A stretch of 64,000 nucleotides of DNA from Candidatus Altimarinota bacterium (GCA_027019405.1 JALUWO010000078.1:1-64000), one strand, 5' to 3'; shown: positions 45,427 through 56,144, counted from the first letter of the stretch. Made by a program: numbers and translations. Notes: generated by a model not told the origin, from the sequence alone.

Positions 45427-45448
45427 TTTATGGGTATTCTAAAAATAA
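45405..45448. promoter_or_regulatory. Operator-like inverted repeat over the abiE promoter
   Basis: TTATTTTTAGAATA (45405-45418) and its exact reverse complement TATTCTAAAAATAA (45435-45448) flank the -10 box with a 16-base centre. One arm fills the spacer, the other covers the likely transcription start. AbiEi antitoxins of known systems bind inverted repeats in their own promoter, so this is the likely autoregulatory site. Confidence 0.65.
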
Positions 45449-45465
45449 TTTATAAGCTAATTTAT

Positions 45466-46056
45466 ATGAATATAAAAGAAAAACTAGCTAATTTAGATAG
45501 TATTTTTTTGAAAAAACAATTTTTACAAAAAATAATTAAATTATCTTGAAAAAAGTATGAAATTAATGATTTAATTGAATTATGATATATTTCTGCTATA
45601 AAAAAATGAGAGATATATTATAATAATATGTTATGAAAAACTAAAAATCCATATTTAATATGATGAGCATATATGGATTTTAAAGATTTTATATTTTGAG
45701 GCTTTGATAGATATAATAAAGAATGATTTATAACCCAAGTATCAAATATTTTTACTATTTATAATTTAAAATATTCTAGAGAGTTAGAAATATTATGATT
45801 AAAGTTTAAATTTAAAAAAGTAAAAAAAGAGTTTTTTTATTGAAAATATAGAAAAATGATAATGTGAAAAAATATTTATTTTATGGAAAAAGAAAGATTG
45901 TTTTTAGAATATATTAGAGATTATATAAAATATGATAATTCAAAGTTTATTGAAATTTATAAAACATTAAATCAAGAAAAACTAGAAAAATATGCTAAAA
46001 AATATCCAATTAAGAGAGTTATTTTAAAATTAAATAAAATTAAAAAATGTATTTAA
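45466..46056 (+). CDS. abiEi: AbiEi-like antitoxin and repressor
   Basis: 196 residues. The N-terminal winged-helix-like part has KKYEINDLIELGYISAIKKG and YLIGGAYMDF; the C-terminal half is strongly basic. In type IV AbiE systems this protein represses the operon and counteracts the nucleotidyltransferase toxin. The call rests on the partner gene, which overlaps it by 10 bases, and on the inverted repeat upstream, more than on the sequence alone. Confidence 0.65.
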
Positions 46057-46907
46057 AAAATATAAAGAAATTTTTATGAAAATATGATAATTTATCAAAA
46101 ACTAAATTTATAAAAATTTTAGGATGGAGTAATAAACTTAATTTTGATGACTATAAATTAGAAAAAGATTTTTTACTAACATTAATTTTAATAAAATTTT
46201 GAGAAAAATATTCAGATTTGATTTTTAAAGGTTGAACTTGTTTAAATAAAGTATATTTTCCATATTTTAGATTAAGTGAGGATTTGGATTTTGTTTTAGA
46301 TGATAGTAGTTTATGAAGAACTGCTAGAAAAACTTTGTTAAAGAAATATGAAGATGATTTTATAAAAGATTTATGACTTTTAGGATTAAAATTACAAGAG
46401 TGAAGAACAAAATATGATGAACATAAACTAGCTATGTTTACTTTTGAATATAATTCAATTTTTGATAATAATACTCAAACTATAAAAATAGATATTTCAC
46501 TAAAAAATGAATTACAATTAAATCCTGTATATTGAGAGATAAAATCTATATTTGTTGATAAAATCTTGGAAGAAAATCTTTTCTGAAATCACAAAATAAA
46601 AACAATGGATTTAAAAGAAATGCTTGCAGAAAAAATAAGAGCAGCTTTAACTAGAAAAGAGCCTGCAATTAGAGATTTATTTGATATTTGGTATGTAAGA
46701 AATTTTAGTGATTTTGATTTTGAAGATGAAGAATTTAAAGATTTAGTAAATCTAAAATTAAAAGAAGTAAATTATGTTTATACCTTAGAACAAAATTATG
46801 AGCTACTAAAGCAACAAATACAAACAGATTTAAAGCCAGTATTAAATGAGATTTTTGACTTTGATTTTGATAGTAGTTTTGAGTTTGTTAGAAAGTTTGA
46901 GGTGTAA
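46047..46907 (+). CDS. abiEii: AbiEii-like nucleotidyltransferase toxin
   Basis: 286 residues. Motif I of the family is intact: FKGGTCLNKVYF followed by RLSEDLDFVL, giving GG and the two metal-binding aspartates of the DNA polymerase beta fold. Later EKIRAALTRKEPAIRDLFDIW matches the conserved helical motifs III-IV. Toxins of this group use a nucleotide to stop growth upon phage attack, some by modifying tRNA. Overlaps abiEi by 10 bases. Confidence 0.85.
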
Positions 46908-46972
46908 ATTATTTGATAATTTATAATTTTAAAGTAATATAAATATATATTTTATATAATAAAAATATATTT

Positions 46973-47383
46973 ATGGAATTAAATTTAACTGATAAAAATT
47001 TAACATTTGATTTATTAAAAAAATATTTATCTAAAAATTATAATGAAGAAAATATTTATTTTAATGATAATGATAAAATTGTAAGATTTTATAATATTAA
47101 TGTTAATATTTTATTAAATGATTTATTTGATGATTTTTCTTGAAATAATATAGTTGTTTTCTCTGGTATGTTTATTTTTAATGAATGTAATATTACTATC
47201 AATAATTCAATTTGTTCTGAATGGTGATTTATTAAATTTAATCAATGTAATATTTTTAATAAAAAAAATATAGAATTATCAACTGATTGAGATGAATGAA
47301 CTATTATTTTATCAAATTGCAGTTTGAATTGATGAGAACTTAAGGTTTTTTCTAGATGAAAATGAAATAATGTTATTGTATAA
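46973..47383 (+). CDS. Small beta-rich protein of unknown function
   Basis: 136 residues. The second half repeats short strands with Asn and Cys, such as FNECNITINNS, FNQCNIF and LSNCSLNGG, about every 25-28 residues, which looks like turns of a right-handed beta helix. No signal peptide. It sits between the abiE operon and the Panacea gene with its own 65-base upstream gap. No family recognised. Confidence 0.5.
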
Positions 47384-47411
47384 TAATTATAACATATAAT
47401 ATAAGTCAATT

Positions 47412-47903
47412 ATGAATAATAATAAGAAAAAAGAGCTTTTTGAAGCTTTTTTACTTGAATTGTTAGAATGGTATAAAGAAAAATGATTAGATGTAGATAA
47501 TAATGATTTAAGTAGGTTAAAAGTTTTAAAACTCTTATTTTTAGGTGTATCTAAAAATAAAAAAGCATTAGATATTTTTAATAATTTTCAAGCATGGGCT
47601 TTATGACCAGTTGAAAAAGATATATATGATTTAATAAAAAAAGATAAACTTGATATTGGTATTATTAATAATGTAAATTTGAAGTTAAAAAATAGAAAGA
47701 AGAATTTTTCTAAAGATATAAAAGAGCTTGCAAAAGATATAGTAAATACATTGAAAGAAAAAAATAATAACTTAATTAAACTATCAGCTTCTACCTTAGT
47801 AGATATAACTCACAAATGGAATTCTTGGGAATTGTCTAGGTCTTTTAATATGGATAAAATTTCTAAGAAGTTAATTTTAGAAGATGATTGATATTTTAAT
47901 TAA
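47412..47903 (+). CDS. Panacea-domain (DUF4065/SocA-like) antitoxin candidate
   Basis: 163 residues. The core LKVLKLLFLGVSK, FNNFQAWALGPVEKDIYDLI and, near the C-terminus, LVDITHKWNSWELSR follow the Panacea pattern of a buried helix, a GPV motif and a T-H-x-x-x-W end. Panacea domains neutralise unrelated toxins encoded next to them. The gene downstream begins 11 bases after the stop and is the obvious toxin candidate. Confidence 0.65.
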
Positions 47904-47914
47904 AAATTAATGTT

Positions 47915-49873
47915 ATGACAGAAAAAGAGCAAAAAGAAAATTTATTTAACAAAATATTTAATTTTTTAAAAAGTAAGAAAAATAATAAAAAGGAAGAGTT
48001 GAATAATACTAAGAGTAATAAAATTATTGATAATATTATTTCAGAAATAGACAAACAAGATACTTTTTCTTTTAATAAAGAAAATTTAGATAAAATCTTA
48101 AAAGCTGAAAAATTTATTAAAGAATTATACTTATTTTTATCTGATTATATTATAAGTTGAGAATTTTTAGATACTGATGTAAATAAGATATTGTCTAAAA
48201 TAACAGAATATAGAGATAATTTAAATGAAATTAATGATACTAGTGATGATGAATATAATAGTAAAGAATTTTTAAAGTTTGATGATAATTTACAATCTTT
48301 ATTTCATGATTTAAGGGTATTACAAGATTTAAAAAATGAAATATGATTTAAAAGAAAAAAAGATATTATTAAGATTTTTAGTAATGATAATATTTGAAAT
48401 AATAGGACAAGTGAAAGAAAAATATTTATTCTTTTACTTGAGTTAATAAATATTCAAATTTCAATATGAGATGATTTAAATAATTCAATATTAGAATTTT
48501 TAATACATTTATATGAAAGTGTATTAAAAATTAATAATAAATTACACCAAAAGTATATTAAATTTATTAAAGATACAATAATTCTAGATTTATTTAAAAT
48601 ATCATTAGTATCATGAAAAAATAAATTTGATTATTATAATGAATGAGAAATAAAAACTTTAAATATAGAGAAATATATTAAAGACACTATATATAAAGAA
48701 TATATAAATGAATTAAGATTTATTAGTTGAAAAAAAACTAATAATAATTTTATTAAAAAATATATAAGAAATTTTAAAGAAAATAAAATTTCTTCATTGA
48801 GCATATATGTATTGCTAAAAAATTACAAAGATATTAATAGGTCAGGAAAGAAATTGAAAAATATTTATGATTTATTTACTTATGATATTAAAGAGGAAAA
48901 AGATGATATAAAATTAAATCAAATTTTTATATGAAATCATTATTTATCATATTTAATAGAAAAATATAATAAAACAGGAGATGAAAAATTAGTTTTTAAA
49001 ATAGATGAATTTTATAAAGAAATTATAAATTTATCAAAGGAACTTTCAAATAAATGATATGAAAATTATTTTAGTTATTATAAATATGCTCATTTTAAAA
49101 ATATAGAATATAATAAAAAATTTTTATGAAAGATTAAATCTTATAAATATCTTAATTGAATTATAGATACTGCAGAAAAAAGTATAGAAAAGGCTATAAA
49201 ATTATTTAAAGATATTGATTATCATAGTTATTATGAATTTGATAAAAAAGATTTTTTTATTAATTATGAATGAGAATATATATATTGTCATAATTTATTT
49301 TTATTTCCTTTTGATAGAGATAAAAAGTATAGATTATTAGAAATAGAGCTTGATAAAGTTAGAGAAAATAAAATAGATATTAAGTATAAGGAAAATTTTT
49401 GAAAAATTAGTGAAAGTCTTGAAAAAAATAAATTAGAAGCAATGGCTATAATATGAATATTTACTTGAATAGTAGTGTATTCTATTTGAACCATTCAAAT
49501 TTTTTCTGTCATTGAAGATATATGAAGTGCAATTATGTTTGCTTGAATATTTTTATCAGGTTTACTTATTTTAGTTTGAGGAGTATTTTTTAAAGAATGA
49601 TATGGATTTAAATATAATAAAGGATTACAACTTATTGTATTATCATTAGTTATTTTATTTTTATCTTTTTTAGGGAAATACTATTTTTCAGAAAATAAGT
49701 GAATATTAAATTGAAATAGATGACAATTAATATATTCTAAATTAGAGTGAAAGATAATAGAATGAGAAAATATTAAAGATTATATTGATGAAAAAATAAA
49801 AAAATATGAAAAGATAAATAAAGAATTAAAAGAAAAATTAAATAAGATAGAAAAATATAATAAAAATAATTAA
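47915..49873 (+). CDS. 652-residue membrane protein, possible Panacea-linked toxin
   Basis: 652 residues. About 500 Lys/Asn/Asp-rich, mostly helical cytoplasmic-type residues precede three membrane helices near the C-terminus (about 510-535, 540-562, 570-590), then a short coiled-coil-like tail. No enzyme motif is visible. It is in one transcript with the Panacea gene and ends at a terminator. Known Panacea partners include membrane-acting toxins, but most are smaller, so the link is inference. Confidence 0.55.
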
Positions 49874-49924
49874 GTTTTATAACTTTTACCTTATAAATAA
49901 AAATATAATTAAATCTTTTAAACT

Positions 49925-49958
49925 AAATAAGAAGCTAGTATTAGCTTCTTATTTTCAT
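49925..49958. terminator. Terminator after the Panacea operon
   Basis: AAATAAGAAGCTA pairs perfectly with TAGCTTCTTATTT around GTAT. Confidence 0.8.
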
Positions 49959-50080
49959 TTATATTTCCAAAAATTTTTATATCTAAAGAAAATTATATCA
50001 TCAATATAATAATTAGGAAACTTAATAAAAAAAGTTCTCAACTTGCTTGCTGTGCTCCACCATTGACAATTTAAAAAAGT
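49949..50080 (-). pseudogene. Possible remnant of a minus-strand gene
   Basis: The minus frame is open for about 40 codons and reads NCQWWSTASKLRTFF, then FPNYYIDDIIFF, before TAA at 49949. It has no start codon, and its upstream side runs into a hairpin. The segment 50036-50070 is richer in G+C than its surroundings. It looks like the C-terminal end of a lost gene, but chance is possible. Confidence 0.3.
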
Positions 50081-50112
50081 AGTAATTGATTTAATTAATT
50101 ACTACTTTTTTT
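50073..50112. terminator. Strong hairpin before the redox cluster
   Basis: AAAAAAGTAGTAATT pairs with AATTACTACTTTTTT, with T-runs on both sides. No intact gene precedes it; it may have ended the lost gene or an RNA from 49958-50072. Confidence 0.65.
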
Positions 50113-50202
50113 ATTTTTAGAATTATATGATTAAAAAGATAATATTAAATTTTTTAAATTATATATTATTTATATAATAGTTAAGTTATATAATTAAAAT
50201 AT

Positions 50203-50646
50203 ATGAAGAAAATAATAATATTTATATTGTTACTTACATTGATTTCTTCTTGTAGTGATAATTTAAAAGATAAAAATAATAATATCTATAATAAAATAAA
50301 GATGAAGAATTTTAGTGAACAATTTTTTTGACAAATATGAGTTGAAGATTTTAAAAAAGAATTGACTGATTCAGATATAACATTAATAGATGTCAGAACT
50401 CCATGAGAATTACCTGTATATTGAAAAATAAGAGAAAATCAATTGCTTATAAATATAAGTGATCCAAATTTTGTAAATGAGATTTTGAAACTTGATAAAA
50501 AGAAAAAATATTTATTATATTGTTGGCATTGAAATAGATCAGAAGTTGCTAGGCATTTTATGCAACAACAATGATTTTCTTATGTAAAAGATTTGAGATG
50601 ATGAATAGAAGCTTGGGTTATAAAATGAGAAAAAGTTATAAAATAG
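50203..50646 (+). CDS. Rhodanese-domain lipoprotein
   Basis: 147 residues. A short signal peptide ends in a lipobox-like LISSC. The rhodanese fold has LIDVRTPGELP and the active-site loop LLYCWHGNRSEVA with Cys107, then YVKDLRGGIEAW. It transfers sulfane sulfur or guards thiols at the outer face of the membrane. First gene of a thiol-redox cluster on the same strand. Confidence 0.82.
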
Positions 50647-50717
50647 ATTTTTTAAATTTGAATAAAAAGTCTTATTTTTTATAATATATACTAATTTTAA
50701 TTTATAAATTTTATTAT

Positions 50718-50945
50718 ATGAAATATATTGCAATAGTATTAAGAATTTTGATAATAATTGTTTGAATAAAACTTATGTCTTTATCTTGATGGAAACCATT
50801 AACTCCTCCTTTTTGTAGTTGATTATGATTTATTTTAATTTGATTATATTTAGCTTTACAAGCTTTATTTGGACCAAGAGCTATGACTTGTCCTTTTATA
50901 CAATTAAAATGTCCAATGAATAAAGATGGAGTATGTGAAAAATAA
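50718..50945 (+). CDS. Small membrane protein with a cysteine-rich end
   Basis: 75 residues. Two membrane helices (about 4-16 and 28-44) are followed by TCPFIQLKCPMNKDGVC, three cysteines in 16 residues, possibly metal-binding. Small membrane proteins often accompany rhodaneses; I do not recognise this one firmly. Not linked to a neighbour by overlap, but co-directional. Confidence 0.6.
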
Positions 50946-50962
50946 TTTTTAACTTAAAAAAA

Positions 50963-51820
50963 ATGAAAAATTATCAATTTATAACAATTATAGTTTTGAT
51001 TCTAGTTTGAATAGGTTCAACTCATTATGTGATTTCTAAAGTTCCTGAGAAAGTTACAGCAAATATGCTTGCTATAGAATATAATAAAGTTGGTTGAATG
51101 GAAAATTATATAAAATTAAATAAAATTCAAAAACAACAAATAATTGCTTGATTGAAACAATATGAAGCACAAAATTGAACTATAAAAACTAATAATGAAG
51201 TTAAACAACAAAATACAGTAGATAATAATATGGCTAAATGAAATATTATATCACAAGATACTATTTCAAAAATTGAAGATGGTTCTTATGTTTTATGAAA
51301 TAAAGATGCTGAAATATCTTGGATTGAGTATAGTGATTTAGAATGTCCTTATTGTAAAAGATTACATGAAAGTGGTAGTATAGAAAAAATTTTAAAACAA
51401 TATAATTGAAAGGTAAATTTTATATATAAGCAATTTCCTTTAAGATTTCATCCAAAAGCTCAAATAGAAGCAGAAGCAGCTTTATGTGTTTGAGAATTGG
51501 CTTGAGATACTAAATATTATGATTTTATACAAGATGTCTATAAGAATTCTTTATCAAATGGTAATTCTTATACAAAAGAAATGCTTATAGATTTAGCAGA
51601 AAAATTATGAGTAGATAAAAATAAAATGTCTTCTTGTATAAATTCAGGGAAATATACTGCTGAATCAAAAAGACAATTACAAGAATGAAGTAGTCTATTT
51701 GGTATTACTTGAACACCATGAAATGTTTTTATAAATAATAAAACAGGGGAATGGAAAAAATTACCTTGAGCATATCCTTATAATTCATTTAAGTCAGTAG
51801 TAGATAGTTTATTAAAATAA
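50963..51820 (+). CDS. DsbA-like disulfide oxidoreductase, membrane anchored
   Basis: 285 residues. A membrane anchor (5-22), a linker of about 90 residues, then a DsbA-like domain with the active site ECPYC (Cys128, Cys131) in EYSDLECPYCKRL, and the cis-proline loop GITGTPGNVFI. Oxidises thiols of exported proteins. Its natural re-oxidant, VKOR, is encoded 470 bases downstream. Confidence 0.88.
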
Positions 51821-51827
51821 TTAATAG

Positions 51828-52286
51828 ATGATAATCAAAAATTTAATAAAAGTATTAAAGTCAAAAGTATCATTATTTTGAGTATTTTTTTGAATGCTTT
51901 TAATTGCTATACCTACATATTATTTTTTGGATTCTCAGATAATAATATGAAATAAATGATATACATATTATTATTTTGAAATGAGTTTAGATTTTTTAAT
52001 AATGCTATTATTTTGAATTTTTCTTTGAGCAACTTTGTATAAAATGACTTATTTTAGTACTTGAAAAACTTGAGTATGATTTTTATGATGATTTTTAGGA
52101 ATTTTAGTTTCTGGTTGTCCTAGTTGTACAATAACATTAGCTTCATATTTTTGATTGGCTTGAATAGTTTCAGTACTTCCTTTTTGATGAATAGAATTAA
52201 AAGTGATTTCAGTTTTGATTTTATTATATGTTTGTTATTCTACACTTAAAAATTTAGAAGTTTGTAATTTAAAAATAAAAAAATAA
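51828..52286 (+). CDS. Membrane protein with a CPSC motif
   Basis: 152 residues with four hydrophobic segments (about 16-34, 51-70, 82-110, 118-137). A CxxC, Cys97-Pro-Ser-Cys100, lies in SGCPSCTITLASYFGLAG at a helix start. It may pass electrons or metal between membrane and DsbA-like partner; I do not recognise a named family. It starts 7 bases after the dsbA-like stop and ends 3 bases before the VKOR gene, so the three form one operon. Confidence 0.6.
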
Positions 52287-52289
52287 TTT

Positions 52290-52763
52290 ATGAAGACTAT
52301 ATTAAATAAAGTATTTTCAATACTTGTTGTATTATGATTGATTATAAGTAGTTATTTAACATATGCTCATTATAATATTGATATAGAAACAGCAAAAAAT
52401 TTCTGTTCAGTTTGATGAACTTTAAATTTTTTAGAGCAAAATAATCCTACTAAAAATAGTTGTGCTTCTGTTTTGCAAAGTGATTATTCTAGTATATTTT
52501 GAATTCCTACATCAATACTATGAATTATTTTTTATATTTTTGTTTTAATATTTTTTATTTTAAAGAGAATTAAAAAGAATAATTTTTATATAAAAAATAT
52601 TTTATCAATTTTTATAATTATATGATTTTTAGAATCATTTTACTTTACTTATTTACAATTTTTTGTTATTGATTGATTTTGTATATATTGTTTTAGTTCA
52701 GCTGTAATTGTTACAATATTATTAATTTTAGATATATATTTTAGATTAGAGAAAAAGAATTAG
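52290..52763 (+). CDS. Vitamin K epoxide reductase (VKOR) family protein
   Basis: 157 residues, four membrane helices. The loop cysteines are Cys39 and Cys58 (NSCASVLQSDYSSIFGIP), and the CxxC by the quinone site is FCIYC (131-134). Bacterial VKOR re-oxidises DsbA-like proteins and hands electrons to quinone. With the upstream DsbA-like gene this is a complete disulfide-forming pair. The stop codon lies in the terminator stem. Confidence 0.88.
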
Positions 52764-52790
52764 TTTATTTTAAACTAATTCTTTTTCTTT
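52751..52790. terminator. Bidirectional terminator between VKOR and def
   Basis: A 17-bp stem (52751-52767 with 52771-52787) holds the VKOR stop (52761-52763) and the def stop (52770-52772, minus strand). Confidence 0.85.
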
Positions 52791-53276
52791 ATTGTCTAAT
52801 AATATATCATCATTTACTCTATCTGTAAATAATACTCAATTTAGATGATCTATTTCATGTTGAACTATTCTTGCAGATAATCATTTTAGATATAATATTT
52901 TTTCTTTACCTTTATGATCAATATATTTTAATTTTATTTCAGAAAATCTAGCTACTTTTCATTTTTCTCAAGGAACAGATAAACATCATTCTATATCTTT
53001 TTCTAAAATACTACTATGTTCTAATATTTCAGGGTTTATCATCATTAAAGTAGGGAAATCTTCATCATCCCGATCTTTTAGTAAACTAACAATTATTAAT
53101 CTTTTATTATGTCATACTTGAGGTGCAGCAAGTCAAACTCAACCATTATCAGGATTTTTTATATATTTTATCATTTCTTTTCCTAATTTTATATGTTGTT
53201 TTAATTCATTCTTTTTTATTTTTTCACTTACTGTTCTAAGTATTTTATTTTGTTTTCAGGTTTCTATATGAAGCAT
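52770..53276 (-). CDS. def: Peptide deformylase
   Basis: 168 residues. All three motifs are present: GVGLAAPQVG, EGCLSVPGEKG (Cys ligand) and VQHEIDHLNG (HExxH). It removes the formyl group of nascent proteins. The codon at 53070-53072 is CGG (minus strand) in LLKD-x-DDED, one of only two CGN codons in the window. Convergent with the VKOR gene. Confidence 0.93.
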
Positions 53277-53318
53277 TATTTGATTTACTATTAATTAATA
53301 TTTATTATTTATTATAAT

Positions 53319-53348
53319 AAAAAAGACTAGTTTGACTAGTCTTTTTTT
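53319..53348. terminator. Terminator of clpB
   Basis: AAAAGACTAG and CTAGTCTTTT around TTTGA, with T's on both strands, located right after the clpB stop codon. Confidence 0.85.
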
Positions 53349-53352
53349 AAAA

Positions 53353-55944
53353 TTATTTTTTATTTGCTATTAATTTTCATGATTTATCAATATCAAGTTC
53401 TACATTATCTCAAGAATCTATTTCTCATGATAAAATTTTTGTAGAAAGTTGATTTGAAATTACATTTGTTATGGCTCTTTTCATTGGTCTAGCACCAAAT
53501 TCTCTATCATAACCAACATCCATTAGATGTTTTTTAAGATTATCTGAAAAACTAACTTTTATGTTTCTATTTTCTAATCTTTTAGCTACATCTTGTAATA
53601 ATATGTTAATAATTTCTTTGACTACATTTTCTCCAAGAGGATTAAATACAATTATATCATCTATTCTATTTAAAAATTCTGGTCTAAAATGATTTTTTAA
53701 TTCTGGTTCTATAGCTTTTAGTATTTCTTCACTATCTTTATTTTCTTTAGCTAAATCTTGAATTTTGTGGCTTCAAATATTACTTGTAAGAATTATGATA
53801 GTATTTTTAAAATCAACAGTTCTTCATTTACTATCAGTAAGTCTTCCATCATCTAAAACTTGTAATAAAGTATTAAAAACATCTTTGTGAGCTTTTTCTA
53901 CTTCATCAAAAAGTATTACACTATAAGGTTTTCTTCTAACTGCTTCAGTTAATTGTCCACCTTCTTCATGTCATACATATCCTGGAGGACTACCTATAAG
54001 TCTTGAAACAGCATGTTTCTCCATATATTCTGACATATCTATTCTGATAAAAGCATTTTTATCATTGAATAGTTGTTCAGCTAATGCTTTTGCTGTTTCA
54101 GTTTTACCAACTCAAGTAGGTCCTAGAAATAAGAAGCTTCAAAGAGGTTTATTTTCTTCATTTAATCAAGCTCTTGCTCTTCTTATAGCATTGCTTACTG
54201 CAGTTACTGCTTTATCTTGTCCAACAACTCTTTTTTTAAGAATATCTTCCAAATGAAGAAGTTTTTCTTTTTCTGTTTCAAGTAATTTATTTGCTGGAAT
54301 TCAAGTCCATTTTGAGATTATTCCTGCTATATCTTCAGCAGTTACTTTTTCTCTTAAAAAGCTTTGTCCATGAGAGTGTAGATCATCTAATTTTTTTTCA
54401 GTTTCTTCAATTTTCTTTTCAAGTTCTGGGATTTGTCCATATTTTATTTCAGCAACTTTTCAAAAATTACCTTCTCTTTCATAGTTTTCAGCTTCTATTT
54501 TTAAGCTATCAATTTTTTCTCTAATAGATTTCAATTCATCTATTAAATCTTTTTCTTTTTTCCAAGCTGATTCTAAACTTCTTGCTTCTTCTTCTTTTGA
54601 AGCTAGATTTTTTTCTAATTCTTCAATTTTCTCTTTTGGAGTATCTTTTTCAGCTTTTTTAGCTTCCAATTCTATTTTTATAGTTCTTATTTCTTTTTCT
54701 AAAGTTTCAAGTTCAACAGGCTTTGAAATAGAAGACATTTTTACTGAAGCTAAAGCTTCATCAATTAAATCAATAGCTTTATCTGGAAGTTTTCTATCAG
54801 GTAAGTATTTTATACTTAGTTCAACAGCAGCTTCAATAGCTGGATCTGTTATTTTTATTCAATGATGAGATTCATATTTATCTTTTATTCATCTTAAAAT
54901 AGCTAAAGCTTCATCTTTACTAGGTTCATCAACTATTACCATAGCAAATCTTCTTTCAAGTGCTGGATCTTTTTCAATATATTTTCTATATTCATTTATA
55001 GTTGTAGCACCAATAAGTCTTAAATCTCATCTAGCTAATTCTGGTTTTAATAAATTACCAGCATCACCTTGCCCTTCAGATGCTCAAGCTCAAACAATAG
55101 TATGAATTTCATCTATAAATAATATAATATTTCCATTTGATTTTTTAACTTCATTTACAACTGCTTTTAATCTTTCTTCAAATTCTCATCTATATTTTGC
55201 TCAAGCAAGTAAAGCTCACATATCAAGAGTTACTATTCTTTTTCCTTTTAAATTATCAGGAACTTCTTTATTGGCAATTTTTAAGGCAATTCATTCTACA
55301 ATTGCAGTTTTACCAACTCATGGTTCTCATACTAATACAGGATTATTTTTAGTTCTTCTACTTAAAATTTGTAGAGTTCTTCTTATTTCTTCTTCTCTAC
55401 CAATAACTGGGTCAATTTTACCTTCTAAAGCTCTCTCTACTAAATCAATTCAATATTTTTTCAAAGCATTCATTTTATTTTCTGGATCATTATCTGTTAC
55501 TTTTTCTCCATTTCTCATATTTTCAATAATACTTAAAATATTTTGGTAAGTAATTCCAAAAGCACTTAAAATATCTTTTGTTTTATAATCAGAATATTCT
55601 ATTAAAGCTAAAAATAAATGTTCTTCAGTAATATACTGATCTTTCATTCTATCAGCTATTTTTTCAGCTTCAATAAAAACTTGGTTTAATTCTGGGCTTA
55701 AAGTTAATTGGTAAGCTCAACTAACTTTTGGTAAGCTTTCCAAAGCTTTTCTTATATTTCAAGCTAAAAGTTGAATATCAACTCAAGCTTCAAGTAGTAT
55801 TTCTTTTACTAGTGAATCAGAAGCAGTAAGCATAACAAATAATAAATGCAAAGGAGAAATTGTAGAATTTCCACTTTTATTTGCTAAATCTTGAGCTTCC
55901 TGAATTCTTTTACTAGAATTTAGTGTAAATTTTTCCATGTTCAT
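53353..55944 (-). CDS. clpB: Disaggregase chaperone ClpB
   Basis: 863 residues from the ATG at 55944, which leaves a leader of about 35 bases from the -10 box; in-frame ATGs at 55974 and 55938 are alternatives. N-domain, first AAA module with GEPGVGKT, coiled-coil middle domain (about 400-530, rich in Lys/Glu), second AAA module with GPTGVGKTETA, and a normal C-terminus. It dissolves aggregates with DnaK. Preceded by promoter and CIRCE-like operator. Confidence 0.95.
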
Positions 55945-55986
55945 AATCTTTGTAGTTAATAAATAAATTAACATTTCACTACAAGT

Positions 55987-56014
55987 ATTTTATTTATAAA
56001 AAAATATTTGTCAA
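55987..56014 (-). promoter_or_regulatory. Promoter of clpB
   Basis: On the minus strand a perfect TTGACA (56009-56014), a 16-base spacer and TAAAAT (55987-55992). Confidence 0.7.
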
Positions 56015-56020
56015 AAGTTT

Positions 56021-56047
56021 TTAGCACTTTTTAAATAAAGGTGCTAA
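56021..56047. promoter_or_regulatory. CIRCE-like HrcA operator
   Basis: TTAGCACTT, nine bases, AGGTGCTAA: the CIRCE consensus is TTAGCACTC-N9-GAGTGCTAA, so 16 of 18 arm bases match. It ends 7 bases upstream of the clpB -35 box and 4 bases upstream of the ruvB -35 box, so HrcA bound here could affect either. Confidence 0.8.
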
Positions 56048-56050
56048 TTT

Positions 56051-56078
56051 TTGAAAGAATATATATTTTTTATACACT
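56051..56078 (+). promoter_or_regulatory. Possible promoter of ruvB
   Basis: TTGAAA at 56051-56056, a 16-base spacer and TACACT at 56073-56078, about 67 bases before ruvB. The -10 is weak. Confidence 0.4.
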
Positions 56079-56144
56079 TTTTCTTTACTTTTTAATTGCT
56101 TTGTTTAAACTAAATATTAATTAATATTAATAAAAAATTTTTTA

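Noticed and set aside
54065-55549. Several plus-strand frames inside clpB
   Set aside because: clpB is intact on the other strand; the frames have no recognisable domain.
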